A stretch of DNA of 64,000 nt. It comes from Micromonospora nigra. Lineage in GTDB: Bacteria; Actinomycetota; Actinomycetes; Mycobacteriales; Micromonosporaceae. Every line of letters begins with the position of its first letter. Position 1 is the stretch's first letter. Below are positions 44,248 to 54,070 of this stretch, in pieces. The position numbers and the translations under genes were made by a program. The stretch is taken from NCBI RefSeq assembly GCF_900091585.1, contig NZ_FMHT01000003.1, positions 1,240,001 through 1,304,000 of the forward strand, given 5' to 3'. The notes under the pieces are model-generated. The model was not told the origin of the DNA. It saw nothing but the letters and a program-made list of their open reading frames with translations, and did no database searches.

Positions 44248-46107
44248 ATGCCGGTATCGGTCACCATGCCCCGGCTCGGCGAGAGCGTCACCGAGGGCAC
44301 CGTCACGCGCTGGCTCAAGCAGGAGGGCGACACCGTCGAGGTCGACGAGCCGCTGCTGGAGGTGTCCACCGACAAGGTCGACACGGAGATCCCGTCCCCC
44401 GCGGCCGGCGTGCTGACCCGGATCGTGGTGGGCGAGGACGAGACGGCCGAGGTCGGCAGCGAGCTGGCCGTGATCTCCGGCGAGGGTGAGTCGGAGGGTG
44501 GCGGGGCCGCCCCGCAGCAGGAGCAGGCCCCGGCCGAGCAGGCCGCCGAGGCTGCCGCGCAGCCGCAGGCCGAGGCGGAGCAGTCGGCCGTCGAGGAGCC
44601 GGCGCAGGCCGAGGCCGCCCCCGCGCCGTCGGGCGAGGGCACCCCGGTGAAGATGCCGGCCCTCGGCGAGAGCGTCACCGAGGGTACGGTCACCCGCTGG
44701 CTCAAGCAGGTCGGCGAGACCGTCGAGGTCGACGAGCCGCTGCTGGAGGTGTCCACCGACAAGGTCGACACGGAGATTCCGTCGCCGGTCGCCGGCACCG
44801 TACTGGAGATCACCGTCGCCGAGGACGAGACGGCCGAGGTCGGCGCGACCCTGGCAGTCGTCGGCGCGGCCGGAGCCGCCCCGGCGGAGGCGAAGCCCGA
44901 GCCGAAGCCCGAGCCGAAGCCCGAGCCGAAGCCCGAGCCGAAGGCGGAAGCGAAGCCCGAGCCGGAGGCCACGCCGCAGCCGAAGGCCGAGGAGAAGCCG
45001 CAGACGAAGGTCGAGGAGCCGACGCCGGGCCTGTCCTACAACGAGCCGTCCGCCGAGGCCGAGGTCGCCGCGGATCCGGCCGAGGCGGAGCGGGCGGCCA
45101 CCCCCTCCGCGGCGGCCACGACCCCGCAGCGCCCGTCGACGGCCGCCCAGAACGGCGACGAGGGTGCCGGGTACGTGACCCCGCTGGTGCGCAAGCTGGC
45201 GAACGAGCACGGCGTGGACCTGTCCTCGGTCAACGGCACCGGCGTGGGTGGCCGGATCCGCAAGCAGGACGTGCTGGAGGCGGCGGAGAAGGCCAGGGCG
45301 GCCAAGGCCGCCCCCGCGCAGCAGCCCGCAGCGGCGCAGGCGGCCCCGGCGGCGAAGCCGGCCGCGAAGCCGCAGCCGAGCGCGAAGCGCGGCACGACCG
45401 AGAAGCTGCCCCGGATCCGCGCGGCCATCGCCAAGCGGATGCAGCAGTCGCTGCACGAGATGGCGCAGCTCACCACGGTGATCGAGGTGGACGTCACCCG
45501 GATAGCCAAGCTGCGTGCGCGGGCCAAGGAGTCGTTCCCGCAGCGGCACGGCGTCAAGCTGTCGTTCCTGCCGTTCTTCGCCCTCGCGGCCATCGAGGCG
45601 TTGCAGCGGTACCCGATCGTCAACGCGCAGATGGACCTCGACGGCGGAACGATCACCTACCCGGAGTCCGAGAACCTCGGCATCGCCGTGGACACCGAGC
45701 GCGGGCTCCTCGTACCGGTCATCCACAACGCCGGTGACCTCAACCTGGGCGGCATCGCCAAGCGCGTCGCCGACCTGGCGGAGCGCACCCGCACCAACAA
45801 GATCAGCCCGGACGAGATCGCCGGCGCGACCTTCACGCTGACCAACACGGGCAGCCGGGGCGCGCTGTTCGACACCCCGATCGTGCCGTCGCCGCAGTCG
45901 GCGATGCTCGGCACGGGTGCCGTGGTGAAGCGTCCGGTCGTGGTCAACGACCCGGAGCTGGGCGAGGTCGTCGCCGTCCGGTCGATGGTCTACCTGGCCC
46001 TGTCCTACGACCACCGGCTGATCGACGGCGCCGACGCGGCCCGTTTCCTGGTCGCGGTCAAGGAGCGGCTGGAGGCCGGTGCCTTCGAGGCCGAGCTGGG
46101 CCTGTAA
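44248..46107 (+). CDS. sucB: Dihydrolipoamide succinyl/acetyltransferase (E2)
   Basis: A 619-residue E2 core protein. Two lipoyl domains (about 1-77 and 131-207), each with the lipoylation site STDKVDTEI, are joined by Ala/Glu/Pro linkers. An E3-binding domain follows ([20 protein letters not shown], about 308-345), then the catalytic domain with [15 protein letters not shown], whose His and Asp are catalytic. In mycobacteria the corresponding protein serves both pyruvate and oxoglutarate complexes, so substrate choice is open. GAAGGAG precedes the ATG. The two lipoyl segments are nearly identical at DNA level. Confidence 0.92.
   Translation: MPVSVTMPRLGESVTEGTVTRWLKQEGDTVEVDEPLLEVSTDKVDTEIPSPAAGVLTRIVVGEDETAEVGSELAVISGEGESEGGGAAPQQEQAPAEQAAEAAAQPQAEAEQSAVEEPAQAEAAPAPSGEGTPVKMPALGESVTEGTVTRWLKQVGETVEVDEPLLEVSTDKVDTEIPSPVAGTVLEITVAEDETAEVGATLAVVGAAGAAPAEAKPEPKPEPKPEPKPEPKAEAKPEPEATPQPKAEEKPQTKVEEPTPGLSYNEPSAEAEVAADPAEAERAATPSAAATTPQRPSTAAQNGDEGAGYVTPLVRKLANEHGVDLSSVNGTGVGGRIRKQDVLEAAEKARAAKAAPAQQPAAAQAAPAAKPAAKPQPSAKRGTTEKLPRIRAAIAKRMQQSLHEMAQLTTVIEVDVTRIAKLRARAKESFPQRHGVKLSFLPFFALAAIEALQRYPIVNAQMDLDGGTITYPESENLGIAVDTERGLLVPVIHNAGDLNLGGIAKRVADLAERTRTNKISPDEIAGATFTLTNTGSRGALFDTPIVPSPQSAMLGTGAVVKRPVVVNDPELGEVVAVRSMVYLALSYDHRLIDGADAARFLVAVKERLEAGAFEAELGL
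44893..44940. repeat. 12-bp tandem repeat (AAGCCCGAGCCG) x4
   Basis: Four perfect copies in the second linker of sucB encode a Lys-Pro-Glu-Pro run, a flexible charged hinge for the lipoyl domain. Confidence 0.88.
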
Positions 46108-46114
46108 CACGTAC

Positions 46115-46160
46115 CGCCGACGGGCGTTCCGGTCCACCTGGACCGGGGCGCCCGTCGGCG
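46115..46160 (+). terminator. Terminator downstream of sucB
   Basis: Arms 46115-46136 and 46139-46160 pair over 22 bases with two adjacent G-U pairs; it starts eight bases after the sucB stop codon. Confidence 0.8.
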
Positions 46161-46200
46161 TTCGGCAGCCGGGCGGGCAGGACGCTGCCAGAGTGATCTG

Positions 46201-47547
46201 GTGGACAGCGGACGGGGACGAGGACGGCTGGGGCCGGCCGTGCCGGTGGCGCCCGGCGCCCGCGTCGACCGGTTCGAGATCTTCTTCGACCTGGTCTTCG
46301 TCTTCTCGTTCTTCATCATCACGCGGGCCACCGCCGCGCACATCAGCGGCACGCAGCTGCTACAGGCCATGCTGGTGCTCGCCGTGCTGTGGTGGAGCTG
46401 GGTGGTGCACAGTCTGGTGGCCACCCGGGTACGTCTCGGCGAGGGTTTCGTCCCGGTGCTGATGGTCGTCGGCATGGCCGCGCTGTTCTGCTTCGCGCTG
46501 GGTCTGCCGCAGGCGTTCGCGGATCCTCGCGCCAACGCCGCCGGGCCGATGGTGGTGGCGGTCAGCTACCTGGTCGTCCGGGTCGTGCACTTCGTGCTGT
46601 TCTGGCACGCCATCCGCCACTCTTCCGAGCTGCGCCGCAGGGGGCTCCGCTTCGTGCCGGAACTGGCCTTCAGCACGGTGCTGCTGCTGGTCGCCGCGCT
46701 GCTGCCGCCTCGCATCGACGACATCGGGCAGGCGGAGACGGCCCGCGACAGCCTGTGGTTGGGCGTCGTCCTGCTCCAGTACGCCACGGGCCTGATCGCC
46801 CGTCCGCAGAGCTGGAACGTGATCTCGGCCGAGCACTGGACCGAACGGTACGACCTCATCCTGATCATCGCGTTGGGTGAGTCGGTGATCTCGGTGGGCA
46901 TCGGCAGCAACCTGCTCGGTCAGCCGCCGACCTGGGCCGCCGTCGCCGCCGCCGTGCTCGGCATCTTCTTCACCGCCGCGCTGTGGTGGGTGCACTACGA
47001 CATGGTCGGCCCCGCCGCCCGGATCGCCCTGCACGCCTCGACGGGCACGGCCCGGGTGACCATGGCGCGCGACGCGTACGCGTACCTGTACCTGCCGATG
47101 ATCGCGGGCATCATCCTGTTCTCGCTGGGCGCCGAGGAGATCGTGCACGACATCACCGACGTGAACGTCCCCCTCTCGGCACCCTCGCAGGGGCCCGGCG
47201 TACCGCTGCTGTTCGGCGGGGTGATCTGCTACCTGGTCGGCAACATGCTGTTCCAGCTGCGTACCCTGCACACCCTGTCGTGGACGCGGGTGGGCGCGGT
47301 CGGGCTGCTGGCCGTCGCCCTGCCGGCGGCCATGCCGCTGCCGGGACTGGCCGCGATGACCGTGCTCACCGCGATCTGCATCGGGCTGGTCGCGGTGGAG
47401 GTCGTCGTGTACGCCGACGCCCGGCACGCCCTGAACCGGCTCGTCTTCGCGGAGAAGACCACCCACGAGACGCACGAGGCCGCCTTCCGGGCCCGCTGGC
47501 ACGACGACGAGCCGACTCGACCGGGCCCGGACGCCAGCGAGTCGTGA
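46201..47547 (+). CDS. Low temperature requirement A (LtrA) family membrane protein
   Basis: A 448-residue polytopic membrane protein with the LtrA signatures DRFEIFFDLVFVFSFF near the N-terminus and ERYDLILIIALGESVISVG in the middle, with about eleven hydrophobic segments. Named from a Listeria cold-growth phenotype; its biochemical role is not established. GTG start directly after the sucB terminator. No ribosome site is obvious. Confidence 0.87.
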   Translation: MDSGRGRGRLGPAVPVAPGARVDRFEIFFDLVFVFSFFIITRATAAHISGTQLLQAMLVLAVLWWSWVVHSLVATRVRLGEGFVPVLMVVGMAALFCFALGLPQAFADPRANAAGPMVVAVSYLVVRVVHFVLFWHAIRHSSELRRRGLRFVPELAFSTVLLLVAALLPPRIDDIGQAETARDSLWLGVVLLQYATGLIARPQSWNVISAEHWTERYDLILIIALGESVISVGIGSNLLGQPPTWAAVAAAVLGIFFTAALWWVHYDMVGPAARIALHASTGTARVTMARDAYAYLYLPMIAGIILFSLGAEEIVHDITDVNVPLSAPSQGPGVPLLFGGVICYLVGNMLFQLRTLHTLSWTRVGAVGLLAVALPAAMPLPGLAAMTVLTAICIGLVAVEVVVYADARHALNRLVFAEKTTHETHEAAFRARWHDDEPTRPGPDASES

Positions 47548-47749
47548 CACCGTCGGCACCATCGGCACCGCCGCCGGGCACGGCCTCGGGGCGAAGGCAC
47601 GCCCACCGGCAGACCACGCAGTGCAACGCCGCTCCACGACGCCGATCCGGTCACGCGCGGTGCGTGGCGGGGCGGTTCCGTGCCGTGCGGGGATGGTTGC
47701 TCACCGGCTCCGTGCATCCGGACCGTCGCTCGTACCCGAAGATGGGAGT

Positions 47750-48649
47750 ATGCGGATCCTCATGGCCGGCGCGTCCGGCTTCCTCGGCACCCGGCTGGTC
47801 GACCTGTTCACCGCCGACGGGCACCAGGTCGTCCGGCTGGTCCGTCGGGCGCCGCGCGGCCCCGACGAGCGGCGGTGGAACCCGTCGGCGGCCCAGCTCG
47901 ACCCGACGCTGGTCGCGGAGGCCGACGCGGTGGTCAATTTGGCCGGTGCGGGCGTGGGCGACCGGCGGTGGAACGAGGAGTACAAGCGGCTGATCCGCGC
48001 CAGCCGGGTGGACACCACCAGCACCCTGGCGATCACGATCGCCGGGTTGCCGGCCGCCGACCGCCCCGAGGTTCTGGTGAACTCCTCGGCGATCGGCTGG
48101 TACGGCAACACCGGTGACCGGGCCGTCGAGGAGGACGCGCCGGCCGGCGAGGGGTTCCTCGCCGACGTGGCCCGGGTCTGGGAGGCGGCGACCCGGCCGG
48201 CCGAGGACGCGGGGGTCCGGGTGGTTCGGCTACGCACCGGGCTGCCGCTGCACCGCGACGGCGGGCTGCTCAAGCCGCAGTTGCTGCCGTTCAGGCTGGG
48301 CATCGCGGGCCGGCTGGGCAGTGGACGGCAGTGGGTGCCCTGGATCTCCATGACGGACTGGCTGAACGCCGCCGCGTTCACTCTCGCCAGGGCCGACATC
48401 GCCGGTCCGGTGAACGTGGTGGGGCCGACCCCGGTGACCAACGCCGAGTTCACCCGGGAACTGGCCCGCCAGCTGCACCGTCCGGCGGTCATCCCGATCC
48501 CGGCACTGGCCCTGAAGGTGGCCCTGGGCGGCTTCGCACAGGAGGCGCTGACCAGCACCAGGGTCCTCCCCGGCGTCCTCAACCGCGCCGCCTTCACCTT
48601 CCGCCACCCCGACCTGCCCTCCGCCCTCACCGCCGCCCTGTCCCCCTGA
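47750..48649 (+). CDS. TIGR01777-type NAD-dependent epimerase/dehydratase
   Basis: A 299-residue short-chain dehydrogenase relative beginning RILMAGASGFLGTRLVD, the nucleotide-binding loop, and continuing with NLAGAGVGDRRW, the active-site-like SSAIGWYG and the C-terminal VGPTPVTNAEFTRELA. This matches the SDR group TIGR01777 (E. coli YfcH; Rv2216). The ATG at 47750 begins at the conserved RILM. Reaction unknown. It is separated from lipB by two inserted genes relative to M. tuberculosis. Confidence 0.9.
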   Translation: MRILMAGASGFLGTRLVDLFTADGHQVVRLVRRAPRGPDERRWNPSAAQLDPTLVAEADAVVNLAGAGVGDRRWNEEYKRLIRASRVDTTSTLAITIAGLPAADRPEVLVNSSAIGWYGNTGDRAVEEDAPAGEGFLADVARVWEAATRPAEDAGVRVVRLRTGLPLHRDGGLLKPQLLPFRLGIAGRLGSGRQWVPWISMTDWLNAAAFTLARADIAGPVNVVGPTPVTNAEFTRELARQLHRPAVIPIPALALKVALGGFAQEALTSTRVLPGVLNRAAFTFRHPDLPSALTAALSP

Positions 48650-48659
48650 CCCACCCCGG

Positions 48660-48688
48660 CCCACCCCGGCCTGCTCCGGCGGGGTGGG
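48660..48688. terminator. Hairpin between convergent genes
   Basis: CCCACCCCG (48660-48668) pairs with CGGGGTGGG (48680-48688) between the epimerase and esterase stop codons. Confidence 0.5.
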
Positions 48689-48712
48689 CGGGGGCACGGT
48701 GCGGGGTGGGGG

Positions 48713-49948
48713 TCAGCAGCCGATGGTCCAGTGGGCGGGGGCGGTCTGACGCAGGGTGGTGGTGTAGAAGATGTTGTAGAGGCCCATGCGCTGGTTCGAG
48801 CCCCTGGCGTAGGCGTATCCGCCGGAGTGGTACGCACGGCCCGCGCTCACGTGGGCGTAGTTGCTGGCGGTGACACACGTCGGGGGTGCCGTCGGGGTCG
48901 GGCTCGCCGTCGGGGTGGGGGTCGGCGTCGGGCCCGTGGTGGGACCGGCCGTGGGCGTGGGGCTCGGCCCCGCGCCGCCGTCGAGGCCGAAGAAGACCGC
49001 GTCGTGGTACGTCGAACAGATGGTGTCCAGGATGTACGCGGCGGCGGTGCCGCACTGGTCGGGGGCGGAGCCGGGGTCCACAGGGGTGCCGTGGCCCATG
49101 CCGGCCACCCGGTACACCCGTACGTCGTTGTTGCCGTACACCTCGAGGCTGGTGTTGGCGGGCAGCGACGCGGTGCTGGTCGGGGTCTGCGACACCCCGC
49201 GGACGTTGGTCCACTGGTCGCGCAGCTCGGTGGCGTTCGCCGGCACCACGACGTAGTCGGAGGTGCCGTGCCAGATGGCCACCCGCGGGCGCGGCCCGGT
49301 GTACCCGGGGTACGCGTTGCGCACCAGGTCACCCCAGGCTGCCGGGGACTTGTCCACCCCGCTGTACTGGCAGGTGCTCGTCGCGGCCGGCGGCGAGCAG
49401 CGGTACGGAAGACCGGCGATCACCGAGCCGGCGGCGAACACGTCCGGGTAGGTGGCGAGCATGACCGCGCTCATCGCGCCCCCGGCGGACAGGCCGCTGA
49501 CGAAGATCCGCTTCGGGTCGGTGCCGTAGGTGTTCCTGGCGTGGTCGGTCATCTGCCTGATGGACAGCGCCTCGCCGGAGCCGCGTCGGATGTCACCTTC
49601 GACGAACCAGTTGAAGCAGGAGGTGGCCTGGTTGGCGCTGGACTGCTGGGCGACGATCACGGCGAAGCGCCACTGGTCGGCGTACTTCTGCCAGCCGGTG
49701 TTGGCGAAGTAGCCGGCCGCGTTCTGGGTGCAGCCGTGCAGCAGCACGACGGCGGGGGCGCCGGCGGGCAGGTTGTCGGGACGGTAGGCGTACATGGTGA
49801 GGTTGCCGGGGTTCGAGCCGAACCCGGTGACCTGGGTCAGGGTGGCGGCCCGGGCGGGCACGGCGACGGCGACCGCGGCCGTGGCGGCGAGGACGGCTGC
49901 GGCGAGCGCGCCGGCCAGCCGGGCGAAGAGGGACGGGGTACGGCGCAC
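48713..49948 (-). CDS. Secreted PHB-depolymerase-like esterase with C-terminal binding domain
   Basis: A 411-residue secreted enzyme. The signal peptide (RRTPSLFARLAGALAAAVLA, cleavage near AVPARA, residue 34) is followed by an esterase domain of the PHB-depolymerase/feruloyl-esterase type with VVLLHGCTQNA and the nucleophile in SGLSAGGAMS (Ser154). A Thr/Pro linker (about 325-355) joins a small C-terminal domain (CVTASNYAHVSAGRAYHSGG, MGLYNIFYTTTLRQT) typical of secreted depolymerases and likely for polymer binding. AGGAGG lies four bases before the GTG. Two GTGA-N6-TCAC palindromes lie upstream. Substrate could be polyhydroxyalkanoate or a plant ester. Confidence 0.88.
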   Translation of the reverse strand: MRRTPSLFARLAGALAAAVLAATAAVAVAVPARAATLTQVTGFGSNPGNLTMYAYRPDNLPAGAPAVVLLHGCTQNAAGYFANTGWQKYADQWRFAVIVAQQSSANQATSCFNWFVEGDIRRGSGEALSIRQMTDHARNTYGTDPKRIFVSGLSAGGAMSAVMLATYPDVFAAGSVIAGLPYRCSPPAATSTCQYSGVDKSPAAWGDLVRNAYPGYTGPRPRVAIWHGTSDYVVVPANATELRDQWTNVRGVSQTPTSTASLPANTSLEVYGNNDVRVYRVAGMGHGTPVDPGSAPDQCGTAAAYILDTICSTYHDAVFFGLDGGAGPSPTPTAGPTTGPTPTPTPTASPTPTAPPTCVTASNYAHVSAGRAYHSGGYAYARGSNQRMGLYNIFYTTTLRQTAPAHWTIGC

Positions 49949-49968
49949 GGGACCTCCTTGTCGGGCGT

Positions 49969-49982
49969 GTGACCTGGATCAC
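49969..49982 (-). promoter_or_regulatory. CRP/GlxR-like palindrome, proximal
   Basis: GTGA-CCTGGA-TCAC fits the GTGA-N6-TCAC core of the CRP family, and a T precedes it as in TGTGA. It is 21-34 bases upstream of the esterase start codon. Confidence 0.5.
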
Positions 49983-50021
49983 CCGCGAATTGCCGTGACG
50001 TTACGCCCGAATGACAAGGCC

Positions 50022-50035
50022 GTGACATGGGTCAC
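50022..50035 (-). promoter_or_regulatory. CRP/GlxR-like palindrome, distal
   Basis: GTGA-CATGGG-TCAC, a second exact core match, 53 bases centre to centre from the proximal site, about five helical turns. It lies between the esterase gene and the divergent membrane-protein gene. Confidence 0.5.
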
Positions 50036-50110
50036 CGTCACACATTCACTGAGATCAGGATGTGTCCGTACCGGCTCGCGGGTCTGACCGAGCTGTCCCG
50101 GTCCGGTTGG

Positions 50111-50116
50111 TAACGT
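50111..50116 (+). promoter_or_regulatory. -10 hexamer TAACGT of a probable leaderless promoter
   Basis: TAACGT lies seven bases before the GTG of the membrane-protein gene at 50124. Confidence 0.45.
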
Positions 50117-50123
50117 CCGCTGC

Positions 50124-51944
50124 GTGTCGACCTCCCCGTCCCCGGCCTCCGCGCCCGAGGCGCCCCGGCGTCCCACCCGCGACCGACGCGCCGATCTGAT
50201 CGTCGCGCTGCTCGCGCTGGCGCTCGCCGGCTGGGTGACCAGCGGACTGTGGCGGGACCCGAACGTCCGCACCATCACCGTGAACTCCAGCGACCAGGCG
50301 CTGTTCGAGTGGCTGCTGGCCTTCGGCGGACACGCCGTCACCCACGGCGACAATCCGCTGTTCACCTACCTGATCAACGTCCCCGACGGGGTGAACCTGG
50401 CGGTCAACACCTCGATCACCGTGTACGCGGTGGTGTTCGCCCCGCTGACGTACCTGATCGGGCCGCCGGCCACGTTCCTGGTGATCCTCACCCTCAACCT
50501 GGCCGCCACCGCGTACGCCTGGTACTGGCTGCTGTCCCGGCACCTGGTCCGCAGCCCGCTCGCCGCCGCCGTCGGCGGGTTGTTCATCGGCTTCTCCCCC
50601 GGCATGGTGTCGCATGCCAACGCCCACCTGAACTGGACCGCCGGCTGGCTGGTGCCGCTGCTGGTGTGGCGGCTGTTCGCGCTGCGCCGCCCCGGCCACT
50701 GGCTGCGCGACGGGGCGGTGCTGGGGCTGTTGGTGGCGGTCGCCTTCTCCATCGCCGCCGAGGGCCTGTTCTTCACCGCGCTCGCCCTCGGCCTGTTCGT
50801 GGCCGGGTGGGCGCTGCACCCCGCCAACCGGGCGGAGGCACGGGCCGTGCTGCCGAACTTCCTGCGCGGGCTCGCGGTGACCGCGGTGGTCGCCGGGGTG
50901 CTGCTGGCGTACCCGCTGTGGCTGCACTTCGCCGGCCCGCAGCGCTACCACGGCACCGGCTTCGACGCGGTCATCCACTCCGAGGACATCGCCGCGTACG
51001 CGGCCTGGCCGCGCCGCTCGCTGGCCGGCGAGGCCGGCCTGGGCACCAGCCTGGCCCCCAACCCGACCGAGGAGAACTCCTTCTTCGGGGTGCCGCTGCT
51101 GGTGCTCGCCGTCGCCTGTTTCGTGCTGGTGTGGCGCCGCGCCGACCCGGCCCGCCGGGCCACCCTGTGGGCGTTGGGCATCACCGCCGTGGCCTTCACC
51201 GTGCTCTCCTTCGGGCCGGTGGCGAAGGTCGCCGGCCAGCGCACCGACCTGCCGATGCCGTTCGACCTGCTCGGCCAGTTGCCGGTGGTGAACGCCGCCC
51301 TGCCGGCCCGGTTGGCGTTGGTGGTGGCCCCGGTGATCGGGGTGCTGCTGGCGTACGCCGTGGACCAGCTCCGCGCCCGGCCGCCGCGCCGCCCGGCGGC
51401 GCTGGCGTGGGCGGCGGCGTTCGTGGTCGCGCTGCTGCCGTTGCTGCCGACGCCGCTGCTGACCAGCGAGCGGGAGCCGATCCCCGCGTTCATCACCTCC
51501 GGCGTGTGGCGGGAGTACGTGTCCCCCGGCGGCGTGCTCACCCCCGCGCCGCTGACCCTCGACGTCTACCCGGACGGGCAGCGCTGGCAGGCGTACGCCC
51601 TGTCGCACCGGCAGGGCGAGTTCGCCATCCCCTCCGGGTTCTTCCTCGGCCCCGGCGGCCCCGACGACCGGGGCCGGATCGGTCCGGTGCCGCGCCCCTT
51701 CAGCGCGCTGCTGGACCAGGCGGCCCGCAGCGGCACGACCCCGATCGTCACCGAGGGAACCAGGAACGAGGTGCGGGCCGACCTGGAACACTGGCGGATC
51801 GAGACGATCGTGCTGGCCGACGAGGTGCACGGCGCCAAGTGGCCGGTCGACGAGGACGCGCTCCGGCGCACACTGACCCTGCTGTTCGGCGAGCCGCAGC
51901 GGGTCGAGGACGTCTGGCTCTGGCGGGTCGGCCCGCCACGGTGA
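50124..51944 (+). CDS. Polytopic membrane protein, GT-C glycosyltransferase-like
   Basis: A 606-residue protein with about eleven membrane helices and a soluble C-terminal domain of about 130 residues. The first extracellular loop has the acidic [18 protein letters not shown] and [18 protein letters not shown], the kind of loop that carries the catalytic Asp in GT-C glycosyltransferases, and [15 protein letters not shown] follows. I infer a lipid-linked sugar transferase or related function; the substrate is unknown. It starts on a promoter with no leader and is followed 47 bases later by lipB. Confidence 0.68.
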   Translation: MSTSPSPASAPEAPRRPTRDRRADLIVALLALALAGWVTSGLWRDPNVRTITVNSSDQALFEWLLAFGGHAVTHGDNPLFTYLINVPDGVNLAVNTSITVYAVVFAPLTYLIGPPATFLVILTLNLAATAYAWYWLLSRHLVRSPLAAAVGGLFIGFSPGMVSHANAHLNWTAGWLVPLLVWRLFALRRPGHWLRDGAVLGLLVAVAFSIAAEGLFFTALALGLFVAGWALHPANRAEARAVLPNFLRGLAVTAVVAGVLLAYPLWLHFAGPQRYHGTGFDAVIHSEDIAAYAAWPRRSLAGEAGLGTSLAPNPTEENSFFGVPLLVLAVACFVLVWRRADPARRATLWALGITAVAFTVLSFGPVAKVAGQRTDLPMPFDLLGQLPVVNAALPARLALVVAPVIGVLLAYAVDQLRARPPRRPAALAWAAAFVVALLPLLPTPLLTSEREPIPAFITSGVWREYVSPGGVLTPAPLTLDVYPDGQRWQAYALSHRQGEFAIPSGFFLGPGGPDDRGRIGPVPRPFSALLDQAARSGTTPIVTEGTRNEVRADLEHWRIETIVLADEVHGAKWPVDEDALRRTLTLLFGEPQRVEDVWLWRVGPPR

Positions 51945-51979
51945 GCCGGCTCACCGCAGGTGACCGGCCGGTACGCCGC

Positions 51980-51985
51980 TACGCT
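51980..51985 (+). promoter_or_regulatory. -10 hexamer TACGCT of a probable leaderless promoter
   Basis: TACGCT lies six bases before the lipB GTG. Confidence 0.45.
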
Positions 51986-51991
51986 GGTGCC

Positions 51992-52633
51992 GTGACCGCG
52001 ACCACCTCCGGCCTCACGGCCGTGCGCGCCGGCGTCCTCGACTACACCGCCGCCTGGGACGAGCAGCGCCGCCTCCACGAGGCGGTGGCCGCCGGCGAGC
52101 GCGGCGACACGGTGCTGCTGCTGGAGCACCCGAGCGTCTACACGGCCGGCAAGCGCACCGAGCCGTGGGACCGGCCGACGGACGGCACCCCGGTCGTCGA
52201 CGTCGACCGGGGCGGCAAGATCACCTGGCACGGCCCTGGGCAGCTCGTCGGCTATCCCATCGTGCGGCTGCCCGACCCGGTCGACGTGGTCGCCTACGTG
52301 CGACGCACCGAACAGTTGCTGATCGACGTGTGCGCGGAGTTCGGGCTGGCCGCCGGGCGGGTCGAGGGGCGCAGCGGCGTCTGGGTGCCGGAGGACGACC
52401 GGGGCCCGGCCCGTAAGGTCGCCGCCATCGGCATCCGGGTCGCCCGCGGGGTGACCCTGCACGGCTTCTCCATCAACTGCGACTGCGACCTGGCGTCCTT
52501 CGACCGGATCGTCCCGTGCGGGATCCGTGACGCCGGGGTCACCTCGCTGACGGCCGAGCTGGGCCGCCCGGTCACCGTCGCCGCCGTCCTGCCGGTCGTC
52601 GAACGCCACCTGCCCACCCTCGTCGACGCCTGA
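51992..52633 (+). CDS. lipB: Lipoyl(octanoyl) transferase
   Basis: A 213-residue enzyme that moves octanoate from acyl carrier protein to lipoyl domains. Family motifs [18 protein letters not shown], the catalytic lysine in [10 protein letters not shown] and cysteine in FDRIVPCGI are present. The GTG at 51992 is chosen because it starts the conserved region. lipB and lipA, normally adjacent, are here separated by a synthetase gene on the opposite strand. Confidence 0.94.
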   Translation: MTATTSGLTAVRAGVLDYTAAWDEQRRLHEAVAAGERGDTVLLLEHPSVYTAGKRTEPWDRPTDGTPVVDVDRGGKITWHGPGQLVGYPIVRLPDPVDVVAYVRRTEQLLIDVCAEFGLAAGRVEGRSGVWVPEDDRGPARKVAAIGIRVARGVTLHGFSINCDCDLASFDRIVPCGIRDAGVTSLTAELGRPVTVAAVLPVVERHLPTLVDA

Positions 52634-52783
52634 CCCGCACCCGACCTCGGGCGACGGCGCTGCGGTGCTCCACCGCCGCCGGTTTCCCACAGCGCCGTGG
52701 CGTCTCCACAGCGCCGTGGCGACCAGGTCCCAGGCTGGGCCGCAGCGGCCACCTGAGGCCCGAGGTCGGGCGTGGTGGTGGGC

Positions 52784-54070
52784 CTAGGGGGTCAGGCGGT
52801 GCAGGTCGCGAGGGAACGCGGTGACCTCCCGGACGTTGGCCGCGCCGGTCAGGCGGGCGACGAGGCGTTCCAGCCCGATCGCGAAGCCGCCGTGCGGGGG
52901 CATGCCGTGCCGGAACGCGTCCAGGTAGCCGGCGTACGGTTCGACCGGCTCGCCGCGCGCCGCCAGGGCGGCCAGGTAGTCGCCGTGCCGGTGCAGGCGC
53001 TGCCCGCCCGTGACCAGCTCCACGCCCCGGAACAGCAGGTCGAACCCGTTGGAGTACGCCGGCCGCGCCGGGTCGGGGTGGGTGTAGAAGGGCCGCTTCG
53101 CCATCGGGTACCCGGTGACGAAGAGGAACTCGCAGTCGTGTTCACGCCGCGCCCACTCCCCCAGGGCCCGCTCGTGCGCCGGGGCCAGGTCCGGCTCGTC
53201 GGCCGGTGCCCCGGCGATCGTCAGCGCCTCGGTGAAGTGCACCGCCGGGATCTGCGCCGGCACCTGCGGCACGGTCACCCCGAGGGTGGCCAGCGCACCA
53301 CCGGCCCGGTCGGTCACCGTGGCGAGCATCCCGGCGAGGGTGTCGCGCAGCACCCGCATGACGTCCCGGTGGTCGGTGACGAAGCCCAGTTCGGCGTCGA
53401 GCGACGTGTACTGGGCCAGGTGCCGGACGGTGTCGTGCGGCTCGGCGCGGAACACCGGCCCGACCTCGTACACCCGCTCGAACACGCCCACCATCAGCTG
53501 CTTGTAGAACTGCGGAGACTGGGCCAGGTACGCGGGCCGGCCGAACCAGTCGAGGGCGAACACGTCGGCTCCGCTCTCGGTGGAGGCACCCACCACCTTC
53601 GGGGTGTGGATCTCCACGAAGTCCCGGTCGTCGAGGGTGGCCCGGAAGCCGGCGACCGCCGCCGCCGAGACCCGCAGCGCCGCCGCCCGGGTCGGGTGGC
53701 GCAGGGCGACGGGCGCGTGGTCGAGCTGGGTGGGCAGGGTGGCGGTGAGCGCCGGCCGGTACAGGTCGAACGGCGGCGGCACGGCGGGCGGGCCGAGCGG
53801 TCGTACCGCCGGGTCGGTCAGCTCGACCCCGGCGGGCGCGGTCGGGTTCGCCACCACGGTGGCGGTCACCTCGACGACGGTCTCCTCCGGCAGCCGCTGC
53901 ACCTCGGCGCGTACGCCCGGGTCGGTGACCACGACCTGGCTGAGGCCGGCGGCGTCCCGCACGATCAGGAAGGCCACCGACTTGAGCAGCCGACGGCGGT
54001 GGACCCAGCCGGCGACCCGGACGGTCGCGCCGACGTGGGCGGTGAGCTGGTGGGACAGGATGCGTTGCAC
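52784..54070 (-). CDS. aspS: Archaeal/eukaryal-type aspartyl-tRNA synthetase, probably non-discriminating
   Basis: A 428-residue class IIb synthetase: N-terminal OB fold (VRVAGWVHRRRL, about 17-28) that reads the anticodon, then the catalytic domain with motif 1 region TPKVVGASTESGADVF, AQSPQFYKQLM, motif 2 FRAEPHDTVRHLAQYTSLDAE and motif 3 GFAIGLERL. It lacks the large insertion of the bacterial AspRS, so it is the short archaeal kind. His24 and Pro79 fall where non-discriminating enzymes carry His and Pro, so it may also charge tRNA-Asn (alignment by eye). GTG 54070 is chosen because GGAGGT lies seven bases upstream. A T-box leader precedes it. It could be a second AspRS; the usual copy is not in this window. 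Confidence 0.88.
   Translation of the reverse strand: MQRILSHQLTAHVGATVRVAGWVHRRRLLKSVAFLIVRDAAGLSQVVVTDPGVRAEVQRLPEETVVEVTATVVANPTAPAGVELTDPAVRPLGPPAVPPPFDLYRPALTATLPTQLDHAPVALRHPTRAAALRVSAAAVAGFRATLDDRDFVEIHTPKVVGASTESGADVFALDWFGRPAYLAQSPQFYKQLMVGVFERVYEVGPVFRAEPHDTVRHLAQYTSLDAELGFVTDHRDVMRVLRDTLAGMLATVTDRAGGALATLGVTVPQVPAQIPAVHFTEALTIAGAPADEPDLAPAHERALGEWARREHDCEFLFVTGYPMAKRPFYTHPDPARPAYSNGFDLLFRGVELVTGGQRLHRHGDYLAALAARGEPVEPYAGYLDAFRHGMPPHGGFAIGLERLVARLTGAANVREVTAFPRDLHRLTP

Noticed and set aside
50249..51991. Long upstream extension of lipB overlapping the membrane-protein gene
   Set aside because: The conserved LipB region starts at GTG 51992 right after a -10 hexamer; the extension is Arg/Gly-rich shadow sequence.
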